Part shown: positions 7,419-17,720 of the stretch, in pieces
Layout: every line of letters begins with the position of its first letter
Position numbering within the stretch: the first letter of the stretch is position 1
Assembly (NCBI GenBank): GCA_021770755.1
Contig: JAETQI010000006.1
Coordinates: forward strand, 1-64,000
Source of the DNA: Lachnospiraceae bacterium
GTDB lineage: Bacteria; Bacillota; Clostridia; Lachnospirales; Lachnospiraceae
Reading direction: 5' to 3'
Length of the DNA stretch: 64,000 nucleotides
Position numbers and translations under genes: made by a program
Notes under the pieces: model-generated
Told to the model about the DNA's origin: nothing
Database searches by the model: none
What the model saw: the letters and a program-made list of their open reading frames with translations, nothing else

Positions 7419-8159
7419 ATGAAGAAGAAAATCTTTTTAATTGGTTTGGTTACGATAGTGTTGATGGGAATGGTAGCATGTGGGAAAGAAGAACCGGAAG
7501 TAGCGTTAACCGCACAAGTTGAAACACAGTCAGAGATACAGACTGAAAGTGATGTGGAAGAACCTGAGTCTGAGCAGGCAGAACCAGAGAACAGTAATGA
7601 TAAGAGATTCGAATGTCTTCCTGAGATTCAGGAGGCATCGATTGATAGCGGAAAATTTCAAATAGATGATATGGTATTCACGATCGGGGCACCTGTGCAG
7701 GAAATCTTTGATGAATTGGAAAGAAGCGAGTGTGAATATGAATATGATTATACACCTGATGCATTAGTTGCAAATGGACAGGAAATTCGAGTAACTTTTA
7801 AAAAAAATGGTAAAGACTATTTTTATGTCGTTGCTCATAATTTTACAGATACAACAGGTGAATTGAAAGATTGCATCCTTTATGCAACGCAAGTGCTTAC
7901 GACAGAGTCATATGCTTATTATGCAGGAAATATTGCAGATGGTGGTTCATATGATGATATAACCGCAAAATTTGTCGACTGTGAAATATTGAAAGAATAC
8001 TCAGATACTATTAGACAGGAGTATAAGGTAACTTATAAAATTATTACCCCAAATGAAATCATAGAAAGTCAAACGATGGTAAAATATGATGGTTATATAT
8101 TGGAATTGGTATTTGACAGTAATACAAAAATTTTGAAATACTGGTATGCCCGAGCATGA
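7419..8159 (+). CDS. predicted lipoprotein
   Basis: MKKKIFLIGLVTIVLMGMVAC-GKE signal peptide and lipobox. Confidence 0.7.
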   Translation: MKKKIFLIGLVTIVLMGMVACGKEEPEVALTAQVETQSEIQTESDVEEPESEQAEPENSNDKRFECLPEIQEASIDSGKFQIDDMVFTIGAPVQEIFDELERSECEYEYDYTPDALVANGQEIRVTFKKNGKDYFYVVAHNFTDTTGELKDCILYATQVLTTESYAYYAGNIADGGSYDDITAKFVDCEILKEYSDTIRQEYKVTYKIITPNEIIESQTMVKYDGYILELVFDSNTKILKYWYARA

Positions 8160-8232
8160 GAAAATTAAGGCGAGAAGCAGTTCTCGCCTTAATAATTGCT
8201 ACATATGAGCACCCTCTGTCACGAAGAAGTAT

Positions 8233-9324
8233 TTAGCCAGAAAATTCTTGCAATATTTTTATTATAGAGGCACCGTATTTATTAACTTTAACAGAACCAA
8301 AACCAGAAATCTTAAGTAGTTCATCTGGTGTATGGGGCATTTTGGCGATCAGGTTATCCATTTGGGCATTATTGAAAATAAGGTATGGAGCAATTCCTTC
8401 ACGACGACTCTGTTCAAGGCGGAAATCTTTTAAATGTTTGATTAAGATTTCATTATTGTTATTGTCTTCAGTATATGTTGTTTTCATTGGAGTATGGATC
8501 TGTGTAGCCTCTGTTTCGGCAGTGCACGGTAAAATAATTTTCTTTTCATTCGTATTCTGGGAATCCGCGTTTGTAGTACGCAAAAGTTCCTCGTATTTTA
8601 ATGAATAATCAAGCTTGTTGGGTTTATGCTGGCTTAGATAAAATTTAGCAGCTTCTAACATATCTCCATTACTCAGATTATTTTTAGATTCAGAGTCCTT
8701 TTGGCGGATATATGTTATCAGATGATCCGCCCTTATGACTTGTTCTCTGATATCTTTTGGGGCATATTTCATATTAATACAAGTTTCAGGATTGGCGAGA
8801 ACAACGATTGAATGAAAATTGGTATCAAAATTCTTTTCAAAATTCTTTCGTGTAAAAAGATTTTCTCTATAATGCATCCAGATTTCCTTGATTACCTGCA
8901 GGTGTCTCTTATTTTGTGTAACAGGTGAGTACATACCTTTCTTGTAAGACTTGCCAGAATAGTTATAATATCTGATAAATGCTCCAGTATTGTCAATTTC
9001 GATATTGCCGGAGAGCATTTTGCATTCAATGATATAAGTATGTTTTCTAGTAATGACAAGATAATCGATTTGTGCAGACAGATCTTCATATTCCAGATAA
9101 ATATCATGTAATATATACATATCCATTCCACTGTTTTTCAATTCATAAGCAACATTTGATTCGCCCTTTTTTCCATATTTCATCCAACTAATCTGTTTTT
9201 CTATTTCTTTAACAGTACTGCCAGAGGCTTTCTGCGCTAAACCTTGTAATTTTTCGATATATGAATCTGCATCGTAGTTTTCCTTTAAAAACACTGATCC
9301 TATTCGTTTTGAAAATAATCTCAT
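8233..9324 (-). CDS. NERD-domain protein with C-terminal HRDC-like domain
   Basis: GKKGESNVAYELKN...QIDYLVITRKHTYIIECKMLSGNIEID (NERD) and RREGIAPYLIFNNAQMDNLIAKMPHTPDELLKISGFGSVKVNKYG (HRDC). Confidence 0.75.
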   Translation of the reverse strand: MRLFSKRIGSVFLKENYDADSYIEKLQGLAQKASGSTVKEIEKQISWMKYGKKGESNVAYELKNSGMDMYILHDIYLEYEDLSAQIDYLVITRKHTYIIECKMLSGNIEIDNTGAFIRYYNYSGKSYKKGMYSPVTQNKRHLQVIKEIWMHYRENLFTRKNFEKNFDTNFHSIVVLANPETCINMKYAPKDIREQVIRADHLITYIRQKDSESKNNLSNGDMLEAAKFYLSQHKPNKLDYSLKYEELLRTTNADSQNTNEKKIILPCTAETEATQIHTPMKTTYTEDNNNNEILIKHLKDFRLEQSRREGIAPYLIFNNAQMDNLIAKMPHTPDELLKISGFGSVKVNKYGASIIKILQEFSG

Positions 9325-9561
9325 AATTTTTCCGCCTTGTATTTCATTTCTATATTTTTCTCATATAAAATAATTCACCTAGTATAATCCAACATAATTA
9401 ACCATATGTTTGACACGATAAGCAAGCGACAAAAATCTCAACTAAACAGTTTGTTAAACATAGGGCTATTAAAATTGAGTTATACTAGCCATAACACTTC
9501 CTCAGACCAATAACCTTCGTAGGACGTTTACATTTCCAACAGAATTAATGAGGGAAAGGTA

Positions 9562-9942
9562 TTATGTGGCATTTGCCATTGAAGTAGCTTTTCTTTTTTC
9601 TTCGTTATACTGGCTTTTTAATAGTTTTTTTGCTTCGCCAATTAATATATCTTGATTATCTTCATTTAGTGAATTAAATGCATTCATTAGTTTTTGTGCA
9701 GATGGCGATACAGAAATACTCTGATATTGTTCGGGTTTCAATTTTCTATCATTTTTCAATAGAACATCTGCACTAATACAAAAGTAGTCTATCAGAGAAA
9801 CAAAATATTCAAGAGAAGGCGTTCGTTTATTTGTCTCCCAAAGACCAACCAATCCATGACTAATGCAAAGTTTTTGAGCTAATTGTTTTTGGCTAATTTC
9901 ATTTTGGTTGCGCAATTGCGCTATCATATGACCTACTTGCAT
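9562..9942 (-). CDS. XRE-family regulator
   Basis: MIAQLRNQNEISQKQLAQKLCISHGLVGLWETNKRTPSLEYFVSL; ATG after aaaggaggc. Confidence 0.75.
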   Translation of the reverse strand: MQVGHMIAQLRNQNEISQKQLAQKLCISHGLVGLWETNKRTPSLEYFVSLIDYFCISADVLLKNDRKLKPEQYQSISVSPSAQKLMNAFNSLNEDNQDILIGEAKKLLKSQYNEEKRKATSMANAT

Positions 9943-10024
9943 TTTTTTGCCTCCTTTGTACAAATAACAATAACAGAAATAAGGGTTTATAGGGACATAT
10001 TATCAAAAAATCTCACAATATATA

Positions 10025-10054
10025 TTGACATACTTACTTAGAGTGAGCTATAAT
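10025..10054 (+). promoter_or_regulatory. sigma-A promoter for XRE gene at 10153
   Basis: TTGACA-18 bp-TATAAT. Confidence 0.65.
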
Positions 10055-10082
10055 GCATATGTATAGTGAGCAAATGGAATGA

Positions 10083-10111
10083 AATTTCCCATAGCAGAGC
10101 TGCGGGAAATT
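10083..10111 (+). other. stem-loop in 5' UTR, related copy at 22501-22532
   Basis: aatttcccatagc-aga-gctgcgggaaatt. Confidence 0.55.
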
Positions 10112-10152
10112 AGCCCTTGAGAGATTAAAAGTAGGAAAGGACGGATGCATCG

Positions 10153-10449
10153 ATGGAAAAGGGTAGAAAGGTATCAATGTCTGTTTTACGATCTATAAAA
10201 GGTGTATCTCAAAAGCAACTAGCCTATGATATTAATGTAAGTCCAGGATTAATAGGAATGTATGAAACAGGAAAAAGAAAGCCATCATTAGAAAAAGCAA
10301 TAATTATTGCAAAATATTTTAATACTCCAGTTGAAAATATTTTATTTGGCAAATGTGATTGTGTGGAAAAAGTAATTATGGATAGGACAACTTTAGAGCA
10401 AAGCAAGCAGATGACAATATTTGATTTAGATACTCAAAATGGAGATTGA
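10153..10449 (+). CDS. XRE-family regulator
   Basis: SVLRSIKGVSQKQLAYDINVSPGLIGMYETGKRKPSLEKAIIIAKYF. Confidence 0.75.
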   Translation: MEKGRKVSMSVLRSIKGVSQKQLAYDINVSPGLIGMYETGKRKPSLEKAIIIAKYFNTPVENILFGKCDCVEKVIMDRTTLEQSKQMTIFDLDTQNGD

Positions 10450-10535
10450 TCTAAACCAAGTTTAAAGTGTAAAGTGCAGTATTATATACAGCAGGCGTAT
10501 ATCATAATTTTTGATATTAAATTGGGAGGTGTATC

Positions 10536-10688
10536 ATGGAACAGAACCAGACAATTTTTCAGATTTTACAAGAGGTTACAGATGATATGTGTGATAATTT
10601 TTGCAAATATCAGGATACTACAGACGAAGAAGGTGATTGTGACTGGATTCGAAACGGAGGTAAATGTCCGCTGGACAAGATAAATTGA
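10536..10688 (+). CDS. small cysteine-rich accessory protein (50 aa)
   Basis: MEQNQTIFQILQEVTDDMCDNFCKYQDTTDEEGDCDWIRNGGKCPLDKIN; SD gggaggtgtatc; CxxxC...C...CPLDK pattern. Confidence 0.55.
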   Translation: MEQNQTIFQILQEVTDDMCDNFCKYQDTTDEEGDCDWIRNGGKCPLDKIN

Positions 10689-10740
10689 AAGAGACAAAAA
10701 ATTATGAATTCGGAATTTCTTAAGAAGGACAAGAGCGACA

Positions 10741-11085
10741 ATGCAAAGATATGTTAAAAATTGGAACCTGTTGGACACGGCAATCTATTATATCGAGATA
10801 TTTGCTGCCAAGATAAAGCAGCACCTGCATGAAGAGGCAGAGCCGGCAGTGGAGGAGATCATAGATGCGGAGACACAGTATCTGCAGGAAGAGATTATAC
10901 ATTATAGAGCACATCAGCGGCCCGGGTGGATCGTGGACCAGCAGGGAACATACTGTTGTCCGGAATGTAGAAAGGGCATTGCGTCGGAGCTGATCGATGA
11001 CTATAAGATAAAGTATTGCCCAGAATGTGGAAAGCGGATTGTAAAACATCAACCGTTAACGCTGGGAAAAGAGGAGACAGCCTAA
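10741..11085 (+). CDS. zinc-ribbon accessory protein
   Basis: CCPECRKG...KYCPECGKRI. Confidence 0.5.
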   Translation: MQRYVKNWNLLDTAIYYIEIFAAKIKQHLHEEAEPAVEEIIDAETQYLQEEIIHYRAHQRPGWIVDQQGTYCCPECRKGIASELIDDYKIKYCPECGKRIVKHQPLTLGKEETA

Positions 11086-11563
11086 TGTAATGTGAATACA
11101 ATTAATCATTTGAATGAAAAGGCAATCCAAGGGTGGTACTGTCAATCTAAAGGAATGTAAAAAACAATCAAAACAAATAATACAGAGCAATCACATTGTC
11201 CTGGTTATTAAATATCTGCACCTTGACAATTTCATATAGAAAAGTCCGACACGTCCGATATAAGTAGCTTTTTATGCAGTGGGGATTCGCGGAAATCAGA
11301 AATTGACAGTTCTTTTGGGGAATTTATATATCGCACAATTTTGATGGACCACCCTGTTCTGCATGTGGGTGCCTATTGGCACGGCACCCTAGCATTGAGA
11401 TATATCGAGTAGAATAATGATACACCCGCAAAACACGGGCTCCTAGACCGAAGGGAGCGGAGAGAAAACTTCGTGGAGCTTGCCAAAGCCGTCGGCAATT
11501 AATTTGAATGATACAAACTATTATTAGCATACAATAAACCAAATGATAATGGAGGTGGATTTT

Positions 11564-11728
11564 ATGGCGATGATAATGGAAAAATCTTCATCACCATGTA
11601 CAAGTGTATTTGCACATGGTGATGAAGAGCGATCAGAGGCTTTCACGAATCTTTGGATACAGATTATTAATAAAAAAGAAACAGAAAGTCAGATTAACAT
11701 TGCCAACGCTGATGTTTTAGATTTATAA
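11564..11728 (+). CDS. small ORF upstream of serine recombinase
   Basis: SD ggaggtggattttatg; contains 14-bp-arm IR 11586-11627. Confidence 0.45.
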   Translation: MAMIMEKSSSPCTSVFAHGDEERSEAFTNLWIQIINKKETESQINIANADVLDL

Positions 11729-11769
11729 TAAATCTGAGATATTGGTTTGTATTATCTGAGGTTAGTAAT

Positions 11770-13338
11770 ATGAACAATATAGTAGGAATTTACAGCAGGT
11801 TGTCCGAAGAGGATAGAAACAAGCTGAATGAAGATGATGAGAGCCGCAGCATACAGAACCAGAAAAGCCTGCTGATCACGTATGCAACAGATCAGGGGTG
11901 GGATATTTATAATATTTATTCTGATGACGACTACAAAGGAAGCGATCGCAACAGACCAGCATTTAACCAGCTCCTGGCAGATGCGCGGGATCATAAGTTT
12001 AACATCGTACTTTGCAAGTCACAGTCCCGTTTTACGCGGGAACTAGAACTTGTGGAAAAGATTATCCATGGTGATTTTGCAGAGTGGGGGATACGTTTTG
12101 TAGGGCTGGCAGACAATGCCGATACAGCGAACCATGGAAATAAAAAGTCCAGGCAGATCAATGGCCTTGTCAATGAATGGTACTTAGAAGATTTGTCTGA
12201 TAACATAAAGACAGTTCTTACAGACCATCGAAAAAAAGGTATTCACATCGGTGCATTTGCCCCGTATGGATACCAGAAAGATCCGGATCAGAAAGGTCAT
12301 CTGATCATCGATCCGGAGGCGGCTGTAGTTGTGAGGGAAGTGTTTGAACTTTATGCTTCCGGCGTTGGCAGAACGAATATTGCAAGGATTCTGAACGATA
12401 GGGGAATACCTAATCCGACAGAATATAAGCGCAGGAAGGGGCTGCGATACAATGGAGCCGATAAGACGTGTGGTATTCTTTGGAAATATTACGGAGTGTC
12501 TGCCATACTGGAAAATGAAATGTATATTGGTAACATGGTACAGGGAAAATATGCGAATCCTACATACAAGTCCAGACATAGCAAACCAGTTCCGAGAGAA
12601 AAGTGGATCAAGGTGGAAGGAACTCATGAACCAATCATTGACATGGATCTGTGGAATCGTGTGCAGCAGCGCCGCGCAGAGAAGGCAAAACCGTGTTACA
12701 CTGGAGAAATTGGTATATTTGCAGTAAAAACAAAATGTATGTACTGTGGATACACACTTGCAAGCTGCAATAATAGGGGACTGCGGTATTTAAAATGTCC
12801 TACAAGGAATCTGGGTAAACAATTCTGCAAAGGTGCATTTATTGCACAGAGATTCCTAGAGAAAGCGGTTCTTGATGAACTAAATCGTATAATATCAGAA
12901 TATTTTGATGAAACTTCCGCAGAATCAAAGCTTTCGATAACCCGAAATCTTGATACCCGAAAGCAGCAGATGAAAAAAGAGATTTCCAATATGGAGTCAA
13001 AAATAGAGAGTTTAAGGAAAGCTATCCAGAACCTGTATGTTGATAAGGCAAACGGATTAGTTTCGGATAATGAATATATAGAATTTCGCAAGGATTTTTC
13101 AGAGGAAATAGAACGATACAGAAAACTACAGGCGGACAGGACATCAGATCTGGAAGCATTGGAGGCGGAAGGTAAGAATATTCGTTCAAAAGAGGAAATC
13201 TTAAAAAAGTATAAAAATGTATCCAAACTGGATCGGGATATTATGGATTCCCTGATCGACTATATTGAGATAGGACGTTGTGAGAAAAAGGTACACCGGA
13301 ATGATCTGCCGCCGATTGTGATCCACTGGAAATTTTAG
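11770..13338 (+). CDS. large serine recombinase
   Basis: IYSRLSEEDR...SIQNQKSLL resolvase domain, recombinase domain, CMYCGYTLASCNNRGLRYLKC zinc ribbon, coiled coil. Confidence 0.92.
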   Translation: MNNIVGIYSRLSEEDRNKLNEDDESRSIQNQKSLLITYATDQGWDIYNIYSDDDYKGSDRNRPAFNQLLADARDHKFNIVLCKSQSRFTRELELVEKIIHGDFAEWGIRFVGLADNADTANHGNKKSRQINGLVNEWYLEDLSDNIKTVLTDHRKKGIHIGAFAPYGYQKDPDQKGHLIIDPEAAVVVREVFELYASGVGRTNIARILNDRGIPNPTEYKRRKGLRYNGADKTCGILWKYYGVSAILENEMYIGNMVQGKYANPTYKSRHSKPVPREKWIKVEGTHEPIIDMDLWNRVQQRRAEKAKPCYTGEIGIFAVKTKCMYCGYTLASCNNRGLRYLKCPTRNLGKQFCKGAFIAQRFLEKAVLDELNRIISEYFDETSAESKLSITRNLDTRKQQMKKEISNMESKIESLRKAIQNLYVDKANGLVSDNEYIEFRKDFSEEIERYRKLQADRTSDLEALEAEGKNIRSKEEILKKYKNVSKLDRDIMDSLIDYIEIGRCEKKVHRNDLPPIVIHWKF

Positions 13339-13361
13339 TCGTTGGTTGCATATACCAATGT

Positions 13362-13490
13362 GTAGCAGAGCAGAAAGCCCGGACAACGTACGACAATATT
13401 CTCCGCTTGGTCAAGGATCCGGATGTCTGTGATCCGATCAAGTTCCTGCGGGCGAGGGAAATCGTGCATTTCCAGCGGTTTGGCGAAGCG
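13362..13490 (+). pseudogene. cotJC: internal fragment of cotJC-like manganese catalase family gene
   Basis: VAEQKARTTYDNILRLVKDPDVCDPIKFLRAREIVHFQRFGEA, no start codon, frame leaves the family sequence after RFGEA. Confidence 0.8.
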
Positions 13491-13517
13491 AAGCCTGCGA
13501 GGTTAAGTAGATTTTTA

Positions 13518-13550
13518 CCACCAGAGGGTATCCCTTCTGGTGGTTTTTTA
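13518..13550. terminator. rho-independent terminator
   Basis: ccaccagagggtatcccttctggtggtttttt. Confidence 0.7.
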
Positions 13551-13960
13551 GATAGTGGGTAGTTTGGAAATGTCGGAGAGATTGAAGTATAAACCTTTGT
13601 ATATTTGACTTTTAGGATAGCATCAAATGTGTAGGGTACATTTAGAAGGTCATGCTCAAAATAGTTTACTGTAACATTTTTTCGTTGCGGTTCTATTATC
13701 TATTCATGAACCCCATATTTTTTGTAATAGTAGAGTTTTCGGATATAATCATTTGTAGGGCTACTAGGTGATTATTTAAGGTTTTGATTCTCTGAAATAG
13801 TGTCTCATTTTTAAATCATGGACTTACAGAATGCATAGTTAATGCACATTCCAAACACATGAGAGTAACAATCTCGGGCAATAGTATTACTGGAAGAACT
13901 GGAAATAGAGTGTGATTAGTGATATAATAAAAATAAAAAAGGAAAATCGGGTGGGTTAAA

Positions 13961-15628
13961 ATGAATTTTTTGCAAGAGTGTGAGTTGAGATACTATAGTA
14001 AAGATGATTCAACAGAAGTGTTGGGGAAAATGCATGAAGAATTGGATTCTACTATTGTTTCTTGCGAGCATGCGTTATTGTGTATTTTTAATGATATTTT
14101 AAAAAAAGCTCCTTGCTGTTATTGGGACAAGGCAATTTATACTCAAACAAGCGAGCAACTAGAAAAAATAATCTTTCAAACTCCCAATATTGTAATAGAC
14201 GAGAACATAGTGGAATATTTCATAATTGCATATCATACATATGTTCAAATTAGCGACATTATAAATGATTTATCAGAATTGAATGATACTCAGACAATTA
14301 GAAACCGTCAATATCGTATTCCTACATATATTTCGATTGTTGAGGGATGCTTAGCTAACTTATTTCATTTTATTGCTTTATTGCTGGATCAGACAAGTAG
14401 TAAAGATTATTCTTCCTTATTTAAATTAAATACTCTTTGTGAGGTTATGAAGAAAAATAGTTTTTCATTGTTAACAAAGGACATAGATGTAAATATAAGA
14501 AATGCTATTAATCATGGTGGAATTATTTTTAGAGAAGATGGAAAAATAATCGATTTTCATTATAATGAGAATCATCATAGTGTATCTTCTTCGTTAAATT
14601 ATTATGAATTTGATAACCTTATTGAACGTGTATATGATGCTGCAAGTGCCATTATTTTGGGGGTTACCTCTTTTCTCAATAATCATTGGGCAAATGTTAG
14701 TATTGATATGTCTAAAAAAGCATATGTTCCTTTTTGCATGAATAGCATGGCATTAAGTATTCCTTCCATTCGCTGTCGTTATTTAAGTGAGATAGCTGAT
14801 AATAAACAATTAAACGCGGACATAGTTATTGAGAATTGTGATAGGACTTTCATATTGCAAACTGCTATTGAATTTGCAATGCTTATTTATAAGCAATACA
14901 ATGATTATGAAAAATATTTCATTTCTTTTAGTAATGACCGTTTGCAAACAAGTTGGGTTCGATTTACTAATGATGAAGTGTATGATATGATTAGTAAAAG
15001 ACGAGAAATTGTGGAAGTGACGAAGCAAGCAATAAATCGTAAAGATGTAATCATTTTTGATCCTTCGAATGAAAAAATAGATTTACAAGAAATAAAATAT
15101 TTTCGCTTTCCGAACTATAGGGGAGAAAAGTTTAATATTAATCATATTACTGATGCAAGTTTACCTGATCAAAAAAGATTAAAATGTAATTTATTTGTTG
15201 GTAGCATTGATAAAAGAGAAGAAATCATAGAAATTATAAATGAGGGTATTAAATGGCTTAAAACTTTGAAAAATATTGGTTCTCCTACGCTATATCGCAA
15301 ACATGGTGACATGGAAGCTGATGCTTTATATATAAATATTTATCATTTTGATGCACGAAGGAATAAAGAATTATTTCCTAGTAATGAGAATTTTATTTGT
15401 TTTGTAGATTATAATATTAATGGGAATACAACATTAAGATACGGCGGTTTGCCTCCCGCAATTTGGAATCAATTTTATCATGAAAAAATAGGGAAAATAA
15501 ATATTGCATGGAGAGAAAGCAAATATATAAGAAGAAAATCCAAAAAGATAGGAGCAAATGAACTTTGTCCTTGTGGAAGCGGAAAAAAATATAAAAAGTG
15601 TTGTCGCGAAAATGGAATATATGATTAA
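13961..15628 (+). CDS. large protein with C-terminal SEC-C zinc motif
   Basis: 555 aa; ends ANELCPCGSGKKYKKCC; remainder not recognised. Confidence 0.7.
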   Translation: MNFLQECELRYYSKDDSTEVLGKMHEELDSTIVSCEHALLCIFNDILKKAPCCYWDKAIYTQTSEQLEKIIFQTPNIVIDENIVEYFIIAYHTYVQISDIINDLSELNDTQTIRNRQYRIPTYISIVEGCLANLFHFIALLLDQTSSKDYSSLFKLNTLCEVMKKNSFSLLTKDIDVNIRNAINHGGIIFREDGKIIDFHYNENHHSVSSSLNYYEFDNLIERVYDAASAIILGVTSFLNNHWANVSIDMSKKAYVPFCMNSMALSIPSIRCRYLSEIADNKQLNADIVIENCDRTFILQTAIEFAMLIYKQYNDYEKYFISFSNDRLQTSWVRFTNDEVYDMISKRREIVEVTKQAINRKDVIIFDPSNEKIDLQEIKYFRFPNYRGEKFNINHITDASLPDQKRLKCNLFVGSIDKREEIIEIINEGIKWLKTLKNIGSPTLYRKHGDMEADALYINIYHFDARRNKELFPSNENFICFVDYNINGNTTLRYGGLPPAIWNQFYHEKIGKINIAWRESKYIRRKSKKIGANELCPCGSGKKYKKCCRENGIYD

Positions 15629-15896
15629 GTTTCTAAAATATATCAGAAGTAAAAGATTTTTATAAAAGTTAAGGAAATTTATAATAGGTGATGTGGAATG
15701 TTCTGATGCTATACAAAGACTTACACCGAAAATAGGAAACTGTGTGAAGAAGATATGCGAAATGATAGATGAGATTTCAGTACTGTCAGAGATACAGAAG
15801 CAATTATTCATATCAATGATAACGAATCAATATGAAAAGGTATTATTTTCGAGTCTATAACAATGGATTAGAAAATATGAAAGGACTAAACATATT

Positions 15897-16088
15897 TTGA
15901 GTGAAGACTTATCGGAAGGGCTACAATGGGATTTTAAGGAATTGCGGGAGTACTATGATGCTGATGACTGGTTTGTGTTTGATACATTTTTTGAGGCGGT
16001 GGAGGTGACTGTAAAAGCATATTATCTGGCAGGGAAAACCAGCAGGGAAGATTTGAATACGATCTTCCGAAAATATGGGATTGTATAG
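15897..16088 (+). CDS. small hypothetical protein, possibly the tail of a decayed longer ORF
   Basis: Same frame is open upstream from ~15687 except for one TAA. Confidence 0.35.
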   Translation: MSEDLSEGLQWDFKELREYYDADDWFVFDTFFEAVEVTVKAYYLAGKTSREDLNTIFRKYGIV

Positions 16089-16099
16089 GGGGATAACAC

Positions 16100-17692
16100 G
16101 TGGGCATTTATCTGAATCCGGGGAATATCGGTTTTTGGAAGTCCGTTCGTTCGGAGATTTATGTGGACAAGACTGGACTGATTGCATGTACCAACAAAGT
16201 GATCAACACAGAAGAACAGTGTGTCTGTGTCAGCAGGCCAAGACGTTTTGGCAAGTCGATGGCATTGAAAATGCTTGCTGCCTATTATAGCTGTGGGTGT
16301 GATTCGTCTGATTTATTCAAGGGTTTCAAGATAGAAAGCGATGAGACGTTTCGGGAGCATTTGAATCAGTACAATGTGCTCTTTCTGAATATGCAGCAGT
16401 TCCTGATCCGGGCAAAGAATGATGATGTGACGGGATATTTGGAACAGGCTGTAATGAAAGAATTAAAAGTGACATATGGGAATTTGATTACAGGGCAGGA
16501 TACTATTCTGGCAGAGGTCCTTGAGAAAATATATATGCGGACGGAAAAGCAGTTTATCTTTCTGATAGACGAGTGGGACTGTGTGATGCGCGAACGGCAG
16601 GAGTCGGAGACGATGCAGAAGCAATATCTTGATTTTCTGCGTGATCTTCTCAAAGACCAGCCATACGTGGCTTTGGCCTATATGACAGGTATTTTGCCAG
16701 TAAAAAAAGTATGGAATCCAACGAAGTTGGATTTGAATTCTGCACTGAATATGTTCTGGGAATATTCAATGACAGACCAGTTTGTCTATGAGGAATACAC
16801 CGGATTTACGGAGGATGAGGTAAAGGGGCTGTGCGAGAGATACGATATGGATTTTGCGCAGGTCAGCAACTGGTATGACGGCTATCAGTTCCGGCAGTTT
16901 CAGCATATCTACAACCCAAGGTCTGTTGTGGCGGCGATGAAGAGCCGTGTGTTGTCAAATTACTGGACTTCCACAGAGACATATGAGGCATTAAAGATTT
17001 ATATAGAAATGGACTTTGACGGGCTTCGGTCAGACATTGTGCAGATGCTCGGCGGGGAACGCGTTAAGGTCAATACGTTGAGTTTCCAGAATGACATGCG
17101 CAATTTTGAGGTAAAAGATGATGTCCTGACACTATTGATTCATTTAGGATACCTCGGATATGATGCGGAGACAAAAGAGGCATTTATTCCGAACAAAGAG
17201 ATTATCGGAGAATTTGAAAATGCCATGAGTGTAAGCGGCTGGTCAAAGGTGATGCAGGTTTTAAAGGCATCAGAAAAGCTTCTCGAAGATACGTTGAGAG
17301 GGGATGCTGATAGCGTTGCCAGGGCGCTTGATCAGGCACATACAGAGGTAGCATCAATTCTGACTTACAATGATGAGAATTCACTTGGGTGCGCAATCGG
17401 TCTTGCATATTACAGTGCGAGGAAGGATTACAGGCTTATAAGGGAACTGCCTACAGGACATGGATTTGCGGATGTTGTATTTCTGCCATTGCCTGCTACA
17501 AATAAACCAGCACTTGTTGTTGAACTAAAATACGACAAGACTGCTGACACAGCGATACAGCAGATCAAAAGTAGACATTACACACGGGCACTGGAAGATT
17601 ATGTCGGTGAGATTGTGATTGTAGGGATCAATTATGATAAGGATAATATTGTCAAGCCGCATAGTTGTCTGATTGAAAGACTCACGAAATAA
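16100..17692 (+). CDS. AAA-ATPase-like/PDDEXK_9 protein
   Basis: YVDKTGLIACTNKVI...CVSRPRRFGKSMALKML; C-terminal VVELKYDKTADTAIQQIKSRHY. Confidence 0.85.
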   Translation: MGIYLNPGNIGFWKSVRSEIYVDKTGLIACTNKVINTEEQCVCVSRPRRFGKSMALKMLAAYYSCGCDSSDLFKGFKIESDETFREHLNQYNVLFLNMQQFLIRAKNDDVTGYLEQAVMKELKVTYGNLITGQDTILAEVLEKIYMRTEKQFIFLIDEWDCVMRERQESETMQKQYLDFLRDLLKDQPYVALAYMTGILPVKKVWNPTKLDLNSALNMFWEYSMTDQFVYEEYTGFTEDEVKGLCERYDMDFAQVSNWYDGYQFRQFQHIYNPRSVVAAMKSRVLSNYWTSTETYEALKIYIEMDFDGLRSDIVQMLGGERVKVNTLSFQNDMRNFEVKDDVLTLLIHLGYLGYDAETKEAFIPNKEIIGEFENAMSVSGWSKVMQVLKASEKLLEDTLRGDADSVARALDQAHTEVASILTYNDENSLGCAIGLAYYSARKDYRLIRELPTGHGFADVVFLPLPATNKPALVVELKYDKTADTAIQQIKSRHYTRALEDYVGEIVIVGINYDKDNIVKPHSCLIERLTK

Positions 17693-17720
17693 TTCGGATA
17701 GAATGAGAAAAGAGGTAGCC

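Noticed and set aside
11340-11542. Group II intron or retron-like RNA
   Set aside because: No reverse transcriptase nearby and no domain V-like motif; kept only as a generic structured region.
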